Positions 1-9,128 of a DNA stretch of 64,000 nt are shown here, piece after piece; position 1 is the first letter of the stretch, and every line of letters begins with the position of its first letter. The DNA is from Pleomorphomonas sp. JP5 (lineage in GTDB: Bacteria; Pseudomonadota; Alphaproteobacteria; Rhizobiales; Pleomorphomonadaceae). The position numbers and the translations under genes were made by a program. The DNA lies in contig NZ_JAMDLI010000001.1 of assembly GCF_023721815.1 (NCBI RefSeq), positions 186,001 through 250,000 of the forward strand, written 5' to 3'. Below the pieces are notes generated by a model, which was given only the letters and a program-made list of their open reading frames with translations, searched no databases and had not been told where the DNA came from.

Positions 1-100
1 CCGCCGCCCGATCATCGAGGCCGATGGTGGCAAGCTGATCATCGGCTTTTCGGAAGAGTCCTTTACGGCGAGCTTCGACCCGTCCAACCCTACGCCGTAA
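1..100 (+). CDS. ArsC/YffB-like reductase, C-terminal end only
   Basis: Only the last 32 codons are in the window; the reading frame begins at base 2 and ends with TAA at 98-100. The visible protein contains RRPIIEADGGKLIIGF, which resembles the C-terminal strand and helix of the ArsC/Spx/YffB thioredoxin-fold family, where a K/R-RP-(I/V) stretch is followed by a LLGF-type turn. Known members are thiol-dependent oxidoreductases or arsenate reductases. The catalytic cysteine region lies outside the window, so neither activity nor subtype can be judged. It converges with selO, 15 bp away. Confidence 0.55.
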   Translation, partial: RRPIIEADGGKLIIGFSEESFTASFDPSNPTP

Positions 101-115
101 GGAGCAAACCGGCAG

Positions 116-1675
116 TCACGTGCCGCAGAATGTCGCCATCACGCGGTCTTCCGGGCGCGGCGGAACGGCCAGATCGGCATCCTCGGGGCGTTCTTCGAAG
201 GGGTTGGTCACCGCCTGAAGCAGGCGGACATAGGCCGAGCCATCATTCCTGTCGATGATCGCATCGAGCGCCTTCTCCACTTGATGGTTGCGCGGAATGA
301 GCGCCGGGTTGATCGCCTGCATGCCCGCCGCGGACTCGGTCGGGGACCGACTGCCCGCTGCAAGGCGCGCCCTCCAGGCCGTCAGCCAGGGTTCGATATC
401 GGCTTCCTCGCCGAACAACGACAGGAATGCCCCGGTGTCCGCATCGTGGGCGATCAGATCGGCAAGGCGGCGAAAGGCAAGGGTGAAGTCGGCCTTTCCC
501 GCCTGCATCTGCGAGAGCAGCCCCGTAACCAGCTCGCGATCTCCCTTGCGTTCTTCGACAAGGCCAATCTTTGCGAGAAAGCGTTCGAAATAGGCTGCCT
601 CGAACTGGCCGGCGAAATCGCTCAGGCGCTCCACGACAATCTCGACTGCCTTGTCCCGATCATCGGAGAGAAGCGGCAACAGGCACTCTCCGAGCCGGGC
701 GAGGTTCCATTGCGCGATTTGCGCTTGCCGCCCATAGGCATAGCGCCCTTGCCTGTCGATTGAGCTTAGCGCCAGGTCTGGTTCGTAGGCGTCCAGGAAA
801 GCGCATGGACCGTAATCTATGGTCTCGCCGGAGATCGCCATGTTGTCGGTGTTCATCACGCCGTGGATGAACCCGACCGACAGCCAAAGCGCGATCAGAC
901 AGGCTTGCCTGTGAACGACCCTTTCAAAGAGCGCGGCGTAAGGCGCTTCGCTTCCTGCAATGTCGGGATAAAGTCGTTCGATGACGTAATCGGCAAGGCG
1001 GCGGGCGCCGTCCACGTCGGAGCGATGGGCAAAATACTGGAAGGTTCCAACCCGGACATGACTGGCTGCGACACGCGTCAGCACGGCGCCAGGCATCGGT
1101 CTCTCGCGCAAGACCGTTTCGCCCGTGGCGACCGCGGCCAAAGACCGTGTCGTGGGGATGCCGAACGCGGCCATCGCCTCGCTGATCAGGTACTCCCTGA
1201 GAACCGGCCCCACCGCTGCTTTCCCGTCGCCGCGTCGCGAGAAGACCGTGCGACCGGAGCCCTTCAGTTGCAAGTCCAGACGTCGGCCATCGCTGGCGAT
1301 CAGTTCGCCGAGCAGGACGGCCCTTCCATCACCGAGCGCCGGTACGAAATGGCCGAACTGATGGCCCGCATAGGCGAGGGCGATCGGATCGGCTCCCTCC
1401 GGTACGGACGCGCCCGACAACGCGGCGACACCATCGGGCGCTGCAAGCGCCTTGGCATCGAGGCCGAGCTCCGCTGCGAGAGTCGTGTTAAGCACCAGCA
1501 ACCCCGGTGACGGGGCGGGCTCTGGACGTACGCGCTCGTAAAAGCGGGACGGCAGTCGGGCGTAACTGTTGTCGAAGACGATGGCGAGCGGCAAGAACGG
1601 CTCCTCGAATCCTAACCGTCGCTGACGGCCTTGGTAACGTGGGGCGGACCCGGCAACTGGCCGGCTCATGGGCAT
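116..1675 (-). CDS. selO: Protein adenylyltransferase SelO (YdiU family)
   Basis: A 519-residue pseudokinase-fold enzyme. Family members transfer AMP from ATP to Ser, Thr or Tyr of target proteins and are linked to redox stress. The visible family blocks are GHQFGHFVPALGDGRA near residue 104, LKGSGRTVFSRRGDGKA near 138, and the active-site stretch HGVMNTDNMAISG near 271. In that stretch D277 should be the catalytic base, with N278 and D287 (in DYGP) as metal ligands. The protein ends in FCGT, so the C-terminal cysteine that is selenocysteine in eukaryotic SelO is present as ordinary Cys. Length is slightly above the usual ~480-500. The start could be M1 or M3. It stands alone, convergent with the ArsC-like gene. 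Confidence 0.93.
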   Translation of the reverse strand: MPMSRPVAGSAPRYQGRQRRLGFEEPFLPLAIVFDNSYARLPSRFYERVRPEPAPSPGLLVLNTTLAAELGLDAKALAAPDGVAALSGASVPEGADPIALAYAGHQFGHFVPALGDGRAVLLGELIASDGRRLDLQLKGSGRTVFSRRGDGKAAVGPVLREYLISEAMAAFGIPTTRSLAAVATGETVLRERPMPGAVLTRVAASHVRVGTFQYFAHRSDVDGARRLADYVIERLYPDIAGSEAPYAALFERVVHRQACLIALWLSVGFIHGVMNTDNMAISGETIDYGPCAFLDAYEPDLALSSIDRQGRYAYGRQAQIAQWNLARLGECLLPLLSDDRDKAVEIVVERLSDFAGQFEAAYFERFLAKIGLVEERKGDRELVTGLLSQMQAGKADFTLAFRRLADLIAHDADTGAFLSLFGEEADIEPWLTAWRARLAAGSRSPTESAAGMQAINPALIPRNHQVEKALDAIIDRNDGSAYVRLLQAVTNPFEERPEDADLAVPPRPEDRVMATFCGT

Positions 1676-2371
1676 TCTACGTAGAGTTCCGAGCGGCGCA
1701 CTGCAAGGGGTAGCGGTGTTTCCAACTGTTCGGCGGGCGATGGGGTGGACAACAAGAGAGTGAAATAAAATCAGATTGTTAGGAAAAAAATGTCAACCAA
1801 AGTGTCTGAAAATCTTGCAGATCCTGGGTTCATTTTTAGGTTTAGAAAATACAATCAATATATTGAATTCATTATATAAATACTTTGTAAGTGTGTCCTG
1901 CATGGAAGGCTTTGGTCTTCTTGCCCCAGCGCGGTGCTCCGGCAAACTCTCTCACCAGATCATCGGCGACCGATTCTGTTCTCAGCAGAAATGCTCCTGA
2001 CTGGACTTCCAAAAAGAGGCTGGGCGGGAATCGCCGCTCTATGGTTGGGTATGTCCTGATGCAGACCGTCGATCAGACTTAAGGCTCGGGTCCGAAAGGT
2101 TACGCGATTGCGCAAAGCCACGGTCTTGGGGTAGCGACTGCTGTGTTGAATCCGCAACACGACCATCAAACTCGCGAAAACAGAAATCGTTAGGCATAAA
2201 TTGCCCCTATTCAGCCATAAACGAACCTGACCTTGTCGCTGTAAAACAAGCGTGGGAAAGCGCGAACGGCAGCCCTTGCCGAGTGTCTTTGTCCTACGGA
2301 GGTTCGTGGATGGTGCGGTGCTTCGGCATCGCTGGCCGGAAAGCGGGCGGGGCGGAACGCCGAGAGTGAAC
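1676..2371. other. Long intergenic region with an AT-rich island
   Basis: About 700 bp separate selO from the exoR-like gene. Bases 1760-1890 are strikingly AT-rich for this genome and contain one short frame with a good ribosome site, listed separately. The rest (1890-2371) has normal composition and no convincing reading frame on either strand. It should hold the promoters of selO (leftward) and of the exoR-like gene (rightward). I saw no riboswitch, tRNA or strong hairpin. Confidence 0.6.
1790..1879 (+). CDS. Possible 29-residue ORF or gene remnant in AT-rich island
   Basis: ATG at 1790 is preceded by AGGAAAAAA, a fair ribosome site, and the frame closes at TAA 1877-1879. The peptide begins MSTKVSENLADPGFIFRF and continues with an RKYNQYIEF stretch. 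Its codons (AAA, AAT, TTT, ATA) are unlike the GC-rich genes around it. The 'xFRFRxYN' pattern faintly recalls the N-terminus of DUF2971-type proteins, which would make this the 5' stub of a lost foreign gene. That is a guess from very little sequence, and it may equally be a chance frame in an AT-rich promoter region. Confidence 0.2.
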   Translation: MSTKVSENLADPGFIFRFRKYNQYIEFII

Positions 2372-3265
2372 ATGTCGGGTGTCTGTGTCAGAAACGTCTG
2401 CAAGGTTTCCGTCGCCCTGGTATCGGGGGTGATGCTCGGCTCGCAGGCCTTGGCCTTCGATCCGCAGTCCGCCGCAAGGCAGGATGCGTGTTGCGATGCC
2501 GCTACAATGTCCACGCTTCGCGAGGCGACCCGGGCTTATTACTCGGGCGACAAGCGCGAGGCGGTTACCGGCCTTCTCGCCGCCGCCCAAAGTGGCCATC
2601 CCGCCGCGCAGTGGAAGCTTGGCCGCATGTACGCCAAGGGTGACGGTGTCGCCGAAGACGACATGAAGGCCTTCGAGTTCTTCAGCCAGTTGATTTCGGC
2701 TCACGGCGAAGACTCCCCGTCCTCCCCGGATGCGCCCTTCGTCTCAAGCGCCTTCGTCGAGGTGGGCTCCTACTATCTGACGGGCATAGCCGACACGGCC
2801 ATCGTGCCCAACGTCAATCGTGCCCGCGAGATCTTCACATATGCCGCGTCCTATTTCGGTGACGCGCTGGCTCAGCTGAAGCTCGGATCCATGTATCTCG
2901 ACGGTGTCGGCGTGGATCAGGATCCTCGTCAGGCCGCCAGATGGTTCTTGCTTGCCGCGCGCAAGGGGCAGGTGGACGCTCAGGCCAAGCTCGGCGAAAT
3001 GCTGGTCAAGGGCGACCAGATCGAGCCTAATCCGGTGCATGGCCTGATGTGGCTGACCATTGCCCTGAAACGCGCCGAACTCATGCATCACGACGATACC
3101 GCGATCCGTGCCGCGCATGAAGAGGCCTTCTCGCTGGCGAGCGAGGATGAGCGCCGCAAGGCCATTGCGCTAGCCGATCAGTGGCTGATGGACAACGACT
3201 CTGCCTTCGCGCAGGCCTATTCCGCTCCGTCGGAGCGCCCCATCGAAGCCTCCGCAACACGCTGA
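2372..3265 (+). CDS. Sel1-repeat periplasmic protein, ExoR-like
   Basis: 297 residues from ATG 2372. This start gives a signal peptide (KVSVALVSGVMLGSQALA) at the N-terminus; a longer frame from 2252 would bury it. The mature part carries Sel1/TPR-like repeats: GHPAAQWKLGRMYAKGDGV, GDALAQLKLGSMYLDGVGV and GQVDAQAKLGEMLVKGD. Order and spacing, including the insert between repeats one and two (SAFVEVGSYYLTGI), resemble ExoR of rhizobia. ExoR is the periplasmic inhibitor of the ExoS sensor kinase, controlling exopolysaccharide, motility and acid response. No exoS/chvI genes are in the window. The Sel1 call is secure; the ExoR role is inferred from resemblance. Confidence 0.75.
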   Translation: MSGVCVRNVCKVSVALVSGVMLGSQALAFDPQSAARQDACCDAATMSTLREATRAYYSGDKREAVTGLLAAAQSGHPAAQWKLGRMYAKGDGVAEDDMKAFEFFSQLISAHGEDSPSSPDAPFVSSAFVEVGSYYLTGIADTAIVPNVNRAREIFTYAASYFGDALAQLKLGSMYLDGVGVDQDPRQAARWFLLAARKGQVDAQAKLGEMLVKGDQIEPNPVHGLMWLTIALKRAELMHHDDTAIRAAHEEAFSLASEDERRKAIALADQWLMDNDSAFAQAYSAPSERPIEASATR

Positions 3266-3375
3266 GCCACCGGCTCTTCGCGCGTTTTTCGTATGGCTCC
3301 CGTCGGTCATCCGGCAGCGCAGCCGTCTTTGGCCGAGCCGCCCTTTCTCGTCGGTGTGCCATCTTTCCCTTTGCT

Positions 3376-4158
3376 TCAGATCCTGAGTTCGACGACGACC
3401 GGGACATGGTCCGATGGTTTGTCCCAATCGCGAACTTCGTCCTCGATCTCAACGCCCGCGATCCGATCGGCCGCCTGGGGAGAAGCCAGGATATGGTCGA
3501 TTCTTATTCCCCAGTTTCTTTGGCGGGCGCCAGCCTGATAGTCCCAGAACGTATAGCGGCCGTCCCGGTCGTCAACGGCGCGTAGGGCATCCGTCCAGCC
3601 GAGGTTGGTGATCGCTCTGAAAGCAGCGCGACTCTCGGGCAGGAACAGTGCATCTCCGGCCCAGACCGCCGGGTCGTGGCAATCGCGAGGCTCGGGGATG
3701 ATGTTGTAGTCTCCGCAGAGAAGGGTGCGTTCCTCAAGTGCTAGAAGTCCGGCAGCGTGACGCCGGAGGCGCTCCATCCAGGCGAGCTTGTAGACATACT
3801 TGTCGGTGTCAGGCGGATTGCCGTTCGGAAGGTAGATGGACGCTACGCGCAAACTGCCTTCTGGCACGGACACCACCGCCTCGACATAGCGCGACTGCGG
3901 GTCACCGTCGTCTCCGGGCAGTCCGCGCCGAACCTCATCGAGTGGCAGGAGAGACAGGAGGGCGACACCGTTGAACCCCTTCTGACCGTGAATGGCAAGA
4001 TTGTAGCCAAGCCGCTCGAATGCCTCGGCGGGAAAGGCCTCGTCGACGCACTTTATCTCCTGGAGGCAGACGATATCGGGTCTGCTCTTCTCCAACCATT
4101 TCGTCGCGGTCTCGATACGCGCCCGAACGCCGTTGATGTTCCAAGTGGCAACGCGCAT
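3376..4158 (-). CDS. xth: Exodeoxyribonuclease III
   Basis: 260 residues, the normal length for the ExoIII branch of the AP-endonuclease family. It cuts the phosphodiester bond 5' of abasic sites and removes nucleotides from 3' ends in base-excision repair. Visible motifs are WNINGVRAR at the N-terminus, the metal-binding glutamate in LQEIK (E34), SIYLPNGN with the active-site tyrosine, GDYNIIPEPRD with the catalytic Asp and Asn, WGIRIDHILAS, and the final SDHVPV with the Asp-His pair. All expected catalytic residues are present. It is a single gene convergent with the exoR-like gene, 110 bp apart. Confidence 0.95.
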   Translation of the reverse strand: MRVATWNINGVRARIETATKWLEKSRPDIVCLQEIKCVDEAFPAEAFERLGYNLAIHGQKGFNGVALLSLLPLDEVRRGLPGDDGDPQSRYVEAVVSVPEGSLRVASIYLPNGNPPDTDKYVYKLAWMERLRRHAAGLLALEERTLLCGDYNIIPEPRDCHDPAVWAGDALFLPESRAAFRAITNLGWTDALRAVDDRDGRYTFWDYQAGARQRNWGIRIDHILASPQAADRIAGVEIEDEVRDWDKPSDHVPVVVELRI

Positions 4159-4337
4159 GCAAACTCCTCCGTCCGTCGTTTCGACGCGGCCGACTCCCTC
4201 GCTTCATCGTTAGGACCCATCTCATACGGTTGGGAACGTTACAAGAACTATTGTATTTTGATCTAGGTTAAGGGCATGCTTGACACATGAACAAAGATAG
4301 AACATTATGAGCTCTAACGCGGAACATGGAGGCGGGG

Positions 4338-4640
4338 ATGACTGTGATAAGTGCCAGGGTTTCCATCGGCGAAATCGACTGTGTGGTTGGGATTCGATAC
4401 AATCAATCGTTGTTTATTGGGAACAAAAAGGGTTCAATTTCGCCGCCCGGCTCGGTTTTGTCCGGGTTTTCGCGGGAAGAGGTGCCGACGGTTCGCGATT
4501 TCACGCTGTCACCACGAGAGCGCCTTGCCTCGGCGATCGCTTCTGCGACAATCGTTCGTGATGTGGCAGCGCTCGGAGCTCTCGTGCTGTTCGGTACCAT
4601 GCTTATCCTGGTACTGAGTTCCGCCGACATGCTGGTTTGA
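4338..4640 (+). CDS. Small hypothetical protein with one C-terminal membrane segment
   Basis: 100 residues from ATG 4338, which has a strong GGAGGCGGGG ribosome site just upstream; an in-frame ATG at 4326 overlaps that site and is less likely. The N-terminal half is polar with no recognised domain. The last ~25 residues (DVAALGALVLFGTMLILVLS) form one hydrophobic helix, suggesting a tail-anchored membrane protein. It lies 135 bp before dnaE on the same strand. I do not recognise the family. Normal codon use and a good ribosome site favour a real gene. Confidence 0.5.
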   Translation: MTVISARVSIGEIDCVVGIRYNQSLFIGNKKGSISPPGSVLSGFSREEVPTVRDFTLSPRERLASAIASATIVRDVAALGALVLFGTMLILVLSSADMLV

Positions 4641-4775
4641 GGCTTCGGACGGGTCGGCAGTTGTCCACAAGCGGTCCTGCTCGCCTCGAAAAGGCTCCGA
4701 ACGCCCGCCCGGATGGAGTAGCCTATCGTCTTAATCGATCGGCTGCGGCGGTCGACCTCCAACCGGAACTTGACG

Positions 4776-7700
4776 ATGATCGGCGACGTCGGATTCATTC
4801 ACCTGCGCGTGCATAGCGCCTATTCGTTGCTCGAAGGGGCGCTTCCGCTTGTCAAGGCACTCAAGTTGGCCTTGGCCGACAATCAGCCGGCACTTGCCAT
4901 TACCGATACCGGCAATCTTTTCTGCGCGCTGGAGTTTTCCGAGAAGGCCATCGAGAAGGGGCTGCAGCCGATCATCGGCTGCCAGATGGCTGTTGATTTC
5001 GGTGACGACAGTCCCGACCGCCGTCGCCCGGGTGGATTGCCGCAGGCCTTGCCATCCATTGTCTTGATCGCAGCGACGTCGGAGGGCTTTGCCAACCTGA
5101 CGGTTCTGATGTCGCGTTCCTTCTTGGAGTCGGAGCCGGGCGCACCCGCCAATCTTCCGATCGACCGGCTCGAGGGGCTGACCGGCGGCATCATCGCGTT
5201 GACGGGCGGCCCCGGCGGACCGGTGGACAAGGCCATCGCCGCCGGCCTGATGCCTCAGGCCGAAAGCCGGCTCGCTCGACTGGAAGAGTTGTTCGGCGAC
5301 CACCTTTATGTCGAGCTGCAGCGACATGGCACGCCTGAAGAGATCATGGTCGAGCCGCAACTCGTCGAGCTCGCCTATGCCCGCGGTCTGCCTCTCGTTG
5401 CCACCAATGAGTGCTATTTCCCATCGCGTGCCGACTATGAGGCGCACGACGCCCTGATTGCCATTTCCGAAGGGCGCATGGTCGCCGAGGATGATCGCCG
5501 GCGTTTGACTGAGGAGCACTATTTCAAGTCGCGCGCCGAAATGCAGACGCTGTTCGCCGATCTGCCGGAAGCGCTGGAGAACACCATTGAGATCGCCCGC
5601 CGTTGCACGGTCCGGGCCCCGAAGCGCAAGCCTCTTTTGCCTCGCTTCGCTGGTGCCGATGTCGATGACGTTGCTGCGGCCGAAGCGGCCGAGGTGGCCG
5701 AGCTGGAGCGTCAGGCCTGGGAAGGACTCGCCAGACGCATCGAAAGCCATGGCCTCGCGCCTGGACTGACGCTGGAGGACTATCACAAGCGCCTGGAGTT
5801 CGAACTCGGCATCATCACTCGCATGAAGTTTCCTGGCTACTTCTTGATCGTGGCGGACTTCATCAAATGGGCCAAGGAGCACGGAATCCCTGTCGGACCA
5901 GGACGAGGTTCGGGCGCCGGTTCGTTGGTCGCCTTCTCGCTCACCATCACCGACCTCGACCCCCTTCGGTTCGCCCTTCTTTTCGAGCGCTTCCTCAATC
6001 CCGAGCGCGTGTCGATGCCGGACTTCGACATCGACTTCTGCCAGGACCGCCGCGAAGAGGTGATCCGCTACGTTCAGAGAAAGTATGGCCGCGCTCAGGT
6101 GGCCCAGATCATCACCTTCGGTTCGCTGCAGGCGCGCGCCGTGCTGCGTGACGTCGGTCGCGTTTTGCAGATGTCCTATGGTCAGGTCGACAAGCTCTGC
6201 AAGTTGGTGCCGCAAAATCCCGCCCACCCGGTGACGCTGGTACAAGCGCTTGAGGACGAGCCAAGGCTCAAGGAGGCGCGCGAGGACCCGGTCGTTGATC
6301 GCCTGATCGACATTTCGATCAAGCTGGAGGGGCTTTACCGGCATGCGTCGACGCACGCCGCCGGCATTGTCATCGGCGACCGCCCTCTCGACCAGCTGGT
6401 GCCGCTCTATCGAGACCCGCGCTCGGACATGCCGGTCACCCAGTACAACATGAAGTGGGTGGAAAGTACCGGCCTCATCAAGTTCGACTTCCTCGGCCTC
6501 AAGACGCTGACGGTCCTGAGGCGTGCCGTCGATCTCATCGAGCGCAAGGGCGTGAAGATCGATCTGTCGGCGCTGCCGCTCGACGATCCGAAGACCTACG
6601 AGTTGCTGACCCATGGCGAGACGGTCGGCGTGTTCCAGCTGGAAAGCATGGGCATGCGCAAGGCCATCTCAGATATCAAGCCGGACCGCTTCGAGGACAT
6701 CATCGCGCTCGTCGCGCTCTATCGTCCGGGTCCCATGGCCAACATTCCCGTTTATGGCGCTCGCAAGTTCGGCCTCGAGAAGCCCGATTATCTCCATGAT
6801 TCCATCGAGCCCGTGCTGAAGGAAACCTACGGCATCATCGTCTATCAGGAACAGGTGATGCAGATCGCCCAGATCCTTTCGGGCTATTCGCTCGGCGAAG
6901 CCGACCTGTTGCGCCGCGCCATGGGCAAGAAGATCAAGGCGGAGATGGACAAGCAGCGGGTTCGCTTCGTTGATGGTGCCGTGGAGCGCGGTATCGACAA
7001 GGCACTCGCCGATACCATCTTCGATCTGTTGGCAAAGTTCGCCGACTACGGCTTCAACAAGAGCCATGCCGCCGCCTACGCGCTGGTTGCCTACCAGACG
7101 GCCTATCTCAAGGCCAACCATCCCGTCGAGTTCATGGCGGCGTCGATGACGCTCGAACTGACCAACACCGACAAGCTCAATGATTTCCGCCGCGAGGCAA
7201 TCCGGCTCGGCATCACTGTGGAGCCGCCGTCCGTCAACCGGTCCGATGTGGTGTTCGAGGTGGATGGCAAGCACATTCTGTACGCGCTTGCTGCCGTCAA
7301 GGGCGTCGGCCAGGCTGCGGTTGAGCATATTGTCGAGCAGCGGGGTGACAAGCCCTTCCGATCGATCTCCGATTTTGCCAGTCGCATCAACCCCAAGGCG
7401 ATGAACAAGCGCATCCTTGAGGCGCTCACCTCGGCCGGCGCCTTCGATTGTCTGGAGCCGAACAGGAACCGGGTGTTCCAGGGGCTCGATTCCGTAATGG
7501 CCACCGCCGCCCATAGGCTTGAACAGCAGCAAAGCGGACAGAACGAGCTTTTTGGTGGCGGAGGAGAGCCGGAGCCGGTCCGTTTGCCTTCGGTTCCCAA
7601 CTGGCTGCCTGAAGAGAAGCTACAGCGCGAGCATACGGCCATCGGTTTCTACCTGTCCGCCCATCCGCTCGACGCCTACGAGGCGCTGCTCGGCCGTCTG

Positions 7701-8228
7701 AGGGTGCAGACGTGGGCTCAGTTCTCGTCGTCGGTCAAGCGGGGTGCATCGGCCGGGCGGCTCGCCGGCACCATCGTTGCCAAGCAGGAACGCAAGACTC
7801 GCACTGGCAACAAGATGGGCATCATCGGCATTTCCGATCCCACCGGCCAGTATGAGGCGGTCATTTTCTCGGAGGGGCTAGCCCATTTCCGCAGCTTGCT
7901 GGAGCCAGGTCAGTCCGTGATCTTGCTGGTCAATGCCGAGGATAAGCCCGAGGGCATCTCGGTACGTATCGACTCCGTGGAGCCCCTCGACCAGGCGGCT
8001 GGCAAGCTGCAGAACGCGCTTCGCATTTTCCTTCGCGGCGCGGAGCCGCTGCCGGCTCTCCGTGATGTGCTGAAACCAGGCGGGGAGGGGGATGTGTCGC
8101 TGATCGTTCTGGGTGACGGTGGGCGCGGGGAGGTGGAGGTGAAGCTGCCGGGCGGATACCGGGTGTCGCCTCAGCTTGCAGGCGCGCTTCGGGCCGTCGA
8201 TGGTATTGTCGACGTGGAGCTGGCGTAA
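4776..8228 (+). CDS. dnaE: DNA polymerase III alpha subunit
   Basis: 1150 residues, typical for replicative DnaE1. It is the polymerising subunit of the replicative holoenzyme. The PHP domain is at the start (HLRVHSAYSLLEG). The palm carries PDFDIDF at about 415-421 with two catalytic aspartates, and the third is in FDFLGLKT near 570. GPGRGSGAGSL precedes the palm, and YGFNKSHAAAYALVAYQTA is the typical family block. An OB-fold lies near the C-terminus. ATG 4776, with GGAA eight bases upstream, is preferred over TTG 4770. The first PHP motif reads H-L-R rather than H-x-H, so this PHP domain is probably not an active nuclease. No error-prone dnaE2 cassette is nearby. Confidence 0.97.
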   Translation: MIGDVGFIHLRVHSAYSLLEGALPLVKALKLALADNQPALAITDTGNLFCALEFSEKAIEKGLQPIIGCQMAVDFGDDSPDRRRPGGLPQALPSIVLIAATSEGFANLTVLMSRSFLESEPGAPANLPIDRLEGLTGGIIALTGGPGGPVDKAIAAGLMPQAESRLARLEELFGDHLYVELQRHGTPEEIMVEPQLVELAYARGLPLVATNECYFPSRADYEAHDALIAISEGRMVAEDDRRRLTEEHYFKSRAEMQTLFADLPEALENTIEIARRCTVRAPKRKPLLPRFAGADVDDVAAAEAAEVAELERQAWEGLARRIESHGLAPGLTLEDYHKRLEFELGIITRMKFPGYFLIVADFIKWAKEHGIPVGPGRGSGAGSLVAFSLTITDLDPLRFALLFERFLNPERVSMPDFDIDFCQDRREEVIRYVQRKYGRAQVAQIITFGSLQARAVLRDVGRVLQMSYGQVDKLCKLVPQNPAHPVTLVQALEDEPRLKEAREDPVVDRLIDISIKLEGLYRHASTHAAGIVIGDRPLDQLVPLYRDPRSDMPVTQYNMKWVESTGLIKFDFLGLKTLTVLRRAVDLIERKGVKIDLSALPLDDPKTYELLTHGETVGVFQLESMGMRKAISDIKPDRFEDIIALVALYRPGPMANIPVYGARKFGLEKPDYLHDSIEPVLKETYGIIVYQEQVMQIAQILSGYSLGEADLLRRAMGKKIKAEMDKQRVRFVDGAVERGIDKALADTIFDLLAKFADYGFNKSHAAAYALVAYQTAYLKANHPVEFMAASMTLELTNTDKLNDFRREAIRLGITVEPPSVNRSDVVFEVDGKHILYALAAVKGVGQAAVEHIVEQRGDKPFRSISDFASRINPKAMNKRILEALTSAGAFDCLEPNRNRVFQGLDSVMATAAHRLEQQQSGQNELFGGGGEPEPVRLPSVPNWLPEEKLQREHTAIGFYLSAHPLDAYEALLGRLRVQTWAQFSSSVKRGASAGRLAGTIVAKQERKTRTGNKMGIIGISDPTGQYEAVIFSEGLAHFRSLLEPGQSVILLVNAEDKPEGISVRIDSVEPLDQAAGKLQNALRIFLRGAEPLPALRDVLKPGGEGDVSLIVLGDGGRGEVEVKLPGGYRVSPQLAGALRAVDGIVDVELA

Positions 8229-8250
8229 GCTCCGGCTTTCGGAGGCCTGC

Positions 8251-8931
8251 CTAGCGGTTGTCGAGGTCCCTGCGTACGGCGGCGAATACGGCTCGGAACA
8301 TGTCTGGCGTCAACACACCCGTGTTGGTGTTGTAGCGGGAGCAGTGATAGCTGTCGTAAAGGCGAATCCCGGGCAGGCATTCAAGCGCGTGCACCGCGCC
8401 GTGGGCGAACTTGTGACGAACAAGCGGCACCCCGAGCGTCTTCAGCAACTGGTCATGGGCGATCTTGCCCAGGGCGATGATCGCCGACAGTCGCGAGAAG
8501 CTGGTCAGTGTTGCGGCAAAAAAACGCCGGCAATTGTTGACCTCGTCATTCGTCGGCTTGTTCTCCGGCGGCACGCAGCGCACGGAGTTGCTGATGGCGG
8601 CGTCGACCAGCTCGAAACCATCATTGGGGTCGGCGCGGTAAACGCCTTTCGCAAAGCCGAACTCACCCATCGTTTCGTAAAGAAGGTCGCCGGCGTAATC
8701 GCCGGTAAAGGCGCGTCCCGTGCGGTTGGCCCCGCGGAGGCCGGGTGCGAGGCCGGCAATGAGCAGGCGAGCGTCAGAGGTTCCGAAGGTCGGCACTGGC
8801 GCGTTATGCCAATCCGGATGTGCCTTTCGCTGGGCTTCTCGAAAAGCGACGAGACGAGGGCAGAGGTCACAGTCCCTGTCGGGCTCGACCGGATGTCCCA
8901 GGAAATCGACAAGAGCCTGTCGCTTTGACAT
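8251..8931 (-). CDS. udgB: Family 5 uracil-DNA glycosylase (UdgB type)
   Basis: 226 residues. UdgB enzymes are iron-sulphur glycosylases that remove uracil, and often other deaminated bases, from DNA. Four cysteines suited to a 4Fe-4S cluster are visible: C21 and C24 (CDLC), C119 (SVRC) and C134 (NNC). Motif 1 reads GLAPGLRGANRTGRAFTGD, the family-5 form lacking the polar catalytic residue of families 1 and 4. The late motif YHCSRYNTNTG matches the YHPS..NT.TG pattern of the family. It converges with dnaE (22 bp gap) and shares its strand with the NYN gene. Confidence 0.88.
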   Translation of the reverse strand: MSKRQALVDFLGHPVEPDRDCDLCPRLVAFREAQRKAHPDWHNAPVPTFGTSDARLLIAGLAPGLRGANRTGRAFTGDYAGDLLYETMGEFGFAKGVYRADPNDGFELVDAAISNSVRCVPPENKPTNDEVNNCRRFFAATLTSFSRLSAIIALGKIAHDQLLKTLGVPLVRHKFAHGAVHALECLPGIRLYDSYHCSRYNTNTGVLTPDMFRAVFAAVRRDLDNR

Positions 8932-9087
8932 GCAACTTTCCTACGGCTTCTGGGGGAGGGCAGCAGACGTATGGCGCCTTCAAACCGGCGAAGGCAATCG
9001 CGTTCCGAAGTGCCAGTGGTCGTGGGGGGGGCTTGCAGAGAACCCGATCTGTTGCGATCTGTTCTCGTCGGACAAGCCACAAATTTG

Positions 9088-9122
9088 TCTGGAGTAGCCG
9101 GTGAGAAGCCGGCTACTCCAGA
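9088..9122 (-). terminator. Perfect 14-bp hairpin after the NYN gene
   Basis: TCTGGAGTAGCCGG and its exact complement are separated by a 7-base loop (9102-9108), starting 7 bases past the NYN stop codon. On the minus strand it is followed by CAAATTTGTGG, a weak T-run. It is probably the transcription terminator of the NYN gene, or a 3' RNA-stabilising stem. Confidence 0.6.
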
Positions 9123-9128
9123 TCGATG

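Noticed and set aside
1960-2514. Minus-strand frame between selO and the exoR-like gene (184 codons)
   Set aside because: It overlaps the start of the exoR-like gene, has no ribosome site, and an Arg/Ser/Thr-rich translation typical of a chance frame.
4731-6614. Long open frame on the minus strand opposite dnaE (627 codons)
   Set aside because: It is the antisense shadow of a high-GC gene; the translation has no family motif and dnaE is certain on the other strand.
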